Shown here piece after piece: positions 7,732 to 9,347 of a DNA stretch of 9,347 bases (the first letter of the stretch is position 1; every line of letters begins with the position of its first letter). The stretch covers positions 1 to 9,347 of the forward strand of contig QHPN01000258.1 of NCBI GenBank assembly GCA_003219115.1. Direction: 5' to 3'. Under the pieces are notes generated by a model. The model ran no database searches. It had not been told where the DNA came from and saw only the letters and a program-made list of their open reading frames with translations. A program made the translations under genes and the position numbers. This stretch comes from Verrucomicrobiota bacterium (lineage in GTDB: Bacteria; Verrucomicrobiota; Verrucomicrobiia; Chthoniobacterales; UBA10450).

Positions 7732-7822
7732 GTTTGGGCGCCGACGAAGCGGCGCCTCCAGTGCGCAACGATGGTGCGTGTCATCCTTCAAGCTGGGGGA
7801 CACGCTTCGTCGTGTCCCAAAC
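7732..7822. repeat. Inverted doublet of hairpins between the lipoprotein gene and kbl
   Basis: Two 30-nt arms (7732-7761 and 7793-7822) are inverted copies of each other. Each begins GTTTGGG at its outer end and ends CCAG at its inner end. Each arm is itself a hairpin with loop ACGAAG read inward: GGCGCCG/CGGCGCC (7737-7743 with 7750-7756) and, in the right arm, GGGACACG/CGTGTCCC (7797-7804 with 7811-7818). The stems differ at three base pairs, each changed on both strands. It lies in the 242-bp divergent gap upstream of both genes, where promoters are also expected. Confidence 0.85.
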
Positions 7823-7867
7823 TAACTGAATTGGTTAAGCTTTTCATTTTGCCCTGATTTCTAACAC

Positions 7868-7872
7868 GGAGG
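7868..7872 (+). promoter_or_regulatory. GGAGG Shine-Dalgarno-like site before kbl
   Basis: GGAGG is the only strong Shine-Dalgarno match near kbl. It is 11 nt from a TTG at 7884 that would add 11 residues, and 44 nt from the homology-supported ATG at 7917. It therefore argues for the TTG start, against the family alignment. Confidence 0.4.
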
Positions 7873-7916
7873 CGCAGCCGGTTTTGCACTCTGTCAGGTT
7901 CGCGCAAGATTGCCGG

Positions 7917-9110
7917 ATGCTCGCCGAATTTGATCAGCAACTCACGAAAACGCTCGATGAAATCAAGGCGCAAGGTCTCTACAAGACCGAGCGCATTATC
8001 ACTACGCCCCAAGACGCACACATCGCCGTGGCCGGCGGCAAGCGCGTCCTGAATTTGTGCGCGAACAACTATCTCGGGCTGGCCGATCACCCCGCCCTCA
8101 TCGCCGCAGCCAAAGCAGCTCTCGATACCCACGGCTTCGGCATGGCCAGTGTGCGTTTCATTTGCGGGACGCAGGACCTTCACAAGGAACTCGAAAGTGC
8201 ACTGACCAAATTTCTCGGCACGGAAGAGACCATTCTTTACCCAAGCGCATTCGACGCTAACGGCGGCTTATTCGAAACGCTGTTGACCGAAAAGGACGCC
8301 GTGATTTCCGACGAATTAAATCACGCCTCGATCATCGACGGTATTCGGCTCTGCAAGGCGCAACGCTTGCGTTACAAGCACAACGACATGGCCGATCTCG
8401 AAGCAAAACTGCGCGAGGCCGGCAGCGCCGGAGTAAAATTGATCGCCACCGATGGTTGTTTCTCGATGGATGGGACCATTGCCGATCTGAAATCGATTTG
8501 TGATCTAGCCGACAAATATGGCGCGCTGGTCATGATCGACGACGCGCATGCCACTGGTTTCCTTGGCAAAAGAGGACGCGGCACGCATGAGTACCGCGAA
8601 GTGATGGGAAGAATCGACATTATCACCGGAACGCTTGGGAAAGCGCTTGGCGGAGCCAGCGGCGGATTCACCAGCGCTCGCCGGCATATTGTGGAGCTGC
8701 TTCGGCAACGATCGCGTCCTTACCTGTTTTCCAACAGTGTCGCGCCCCACATTGTAGCTGCGACCTTGAAGGCGCTCGAACTTTTGAGCAGCTCAACCGA
8801 GTTACGCGATAAGCTGGAAGAAAACACCCAATATTTTCGTGCCGCTCTAACGGAACGTGGGCTCACGATTAAACCTGGAGTTCATCCAATCGTGCCAATC
8901 ATGATCGGCGATGCGGCAAAGTCGCAAAAGTTTGCTGCTCGTATGCTGGAGAAAGGCGTCTACGTCATCGGCTTCTTTTACCCGGTGGTGCCGCACGGCA
9001 CCGCCCGCGTTCGCACCCAGGTCAGTGCCGCGCATTCGCGGCAAGATTTGGAATTTGCGGTGAATGCATTCGCGGAGACGAATGAGGAACTTCGCAACTC
9101 GTCATCCTGA
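7917..9110 (+). CDS. kbl: 2-amino-3-ketobutyrate CoA ligase (glycine C-acetyltransferase)
   Basis: Kbl is a PLP enzyme of the alpha-oxoamine synthase family. It cleaves 2-amino-3-ketobutyrate, the Tdh product, with CoA into glycine and acetyl-CoA. From the ATG at 7917 it has 397 residues, essentially the E. coli length (398), and begins MLAEFDQQL against E. coli MRGEFYQQL. Family blocks are CANNYLGLADHP (48-59), HGFGMASVRFICGTQDLHKE (72-91), SDELNHASIIDGIRLCKA (131-148), IDDAHATGF with Asp208, TGTLGKALGGASGG with the PLP lysine Lys242, RSRPYLFSNS (265-274) and GFFYPVVPHGTARVRTQ (352-368). A TTG at 7884 behind GGAGG is an alternative start giving 408 residues. The last codons (Ser-Ser-Ser) and the TGA come from the repeat beginning at 9101, yet the length is normal, so function should be unaffected. 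It forms the threonine-to-glycine route with tdh. Confidence 0.97.
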   Translation: MLAEFDQQLTKTLDEIKAQGLYKTERIITTPQDAHIAVAGGKRVLNLCANNYLGLADHPALIAAAKAALDTHGFGMASVRFICGTQDLHKELESALTKFLGTEETILYPSAFDANGGLFETLLTEKDAVISDELNHASIIDGIRLCKAQRLRYKHNDMADLEAKLREAGSAGVKLIATDGCFSMDGTIADLKSICDLADKYGALVMIDDAHATGFLGKRGRGTHEYREVMGRIDIITGTLGKALGGASGGFTSARRHIVELLRQRSRPYLFSNSVAPHIVAATLKALELLSSSTELRDKLEENTQYFRAALTERGLTIKPGVHPIVPIMIGDAAKSQKFAARMLEKGVYVIGFFYPVVPHGTARVRTQVSAAHSRQDLEFAVNAFAETNEELRNSSS

Positions 9111-9210
9111 GCGAAGTCGAAGGATCCCGATGAAGTTACCGGTCGAAGGATCCCGATGAAGTTACCGTGAAGTTTTCACGACCGGATTGCTCGACTACGC
9201 TCGGGATGAC
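9101..9210. repeat. Inverted-repeat element overlapping the kbl stop, with an internal tandem duplication
   Basis: The 20-nt ends (9101-9120 and 9191-9210) are inverted with two mismatches; the outer GTCATCC/GGATGAC resembles the ends of the 6710-6857 element. Inside, a 26-bp unit is perfectly duplicated in tandem (9116-9141 and 9142-9167), starting GTCGAAGGATCCCGATGAAG. The kbl TGA (9108-9110) lies within the left end. The element also fills most of the 114-bp gap to the next gene, where it may terminate kbl transcription. Confidence 0.85.
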
Positions 9211-9224
9211 ATAAATTTGAAGCC

Positions 9225-9347
9225 ATGCTTTACATGGTTATCGAACATTTCAAAGAGGGCGCCGTCTCCGAAATCTATCGCCGCTTTCGCGAGAAAGGGC
9301 GGATGATGCCCGATGGTTTAAAATACGTCTCCAGTTGGATCGATACC
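9225..9347 (+). CDS. DUF3303-family small protein, 5' part only
   Basis: The first 41 codons are present and the gene continues beyond the right edge. The pattern MLYMVIEHF (1-9), YRRFREKGRMMPDGL (about 18-32) and YVSSWID (34-40) is that of DUF3303, small proteins of about 90-100 residues with no assigned function; they are thought to adopt a ferredoxin-like dimeric alpha/beta-barrel type fold, an assignment I hold loosely. A weak GAAG lies 2 nt before the ATG. It follows kbl on the same strand after the 9101-9210 repeat. Whether it is co-transcribed with kbl or has its own promoter cannot be seen. Confidence 0.75.
   Translation, partial: MLYMVIEHFKEGAVSEIYRRFREKGRMMPDGLKYVSSWIDT

Noticed and set aside
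7559..7825. Plus-strand open frame of 88 codons before kbl
   Set aside because: It covers the antisense of the lipoprotein signal peptide and the hairpin doublet, with no protein-like features.

Overview
The window looks like a chromosomal piece from a soil-type member of the Verrucomicrobiota (PVC group). This is an inference: IspG has the long three-domain layout shared with chlamydiae and plants, the 3D-domain lipoprotein and DUF3303 gene are of types common in that phylum, and the DNA is full of short palindromic repeats. No rRNA or other phylogenetic marker is present to settle it.

Left half (1-5522, all minus strand): a cell-envelope and isoprenoid operon read in the order cdsA, dxr, rseP, a YbjQ/UPF0145-family gene, ispG. 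ispG runs off the left edge. CdsA makes CDP-diacylglycerol for phospholipids. Dxr and IspG are two steps of the MEP pathway to isoprenoid precursors. RseP is an intramembrane site-2 protease with three PDZ domains where two are usual. cdsA-dxr-rseP is a familiar bacterial order, but uppS, which often precedes it, is absent here.

Right half (5629-9347): tdh and kbl (plus strand) together convert threonine to glycine and acetyl-CoA. They are separated by a minus-strand gene for a secreted 3D-domain lipoprotein. A DUF3303 gene begins at the right edge.

The most unusual content is the repeats. At least seven short repeat structures lie in 9.3 kb. Two (99-164 and 340-393) sit in frame inside ispG. 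One heptamer inverted array (3837-3934) sits in frame inside dxr. One repeat forms the 3' end of dxr, and another supplies the stop codon of kbl. Four elements (99-164, 340-393, 4460-4573, 7732-7822) differ in sequence but share one design: hairpin modules in opposite orientations, with similar loops and flanks, whose stems differ between the two sides by base-pair-preserving changes. That covariation is readable directly in the window and suggests selection or copying at the level of hairpin structure. No transposase is present.

All calls come from reading the sequence and from memory of the protein families. No database search was possible.
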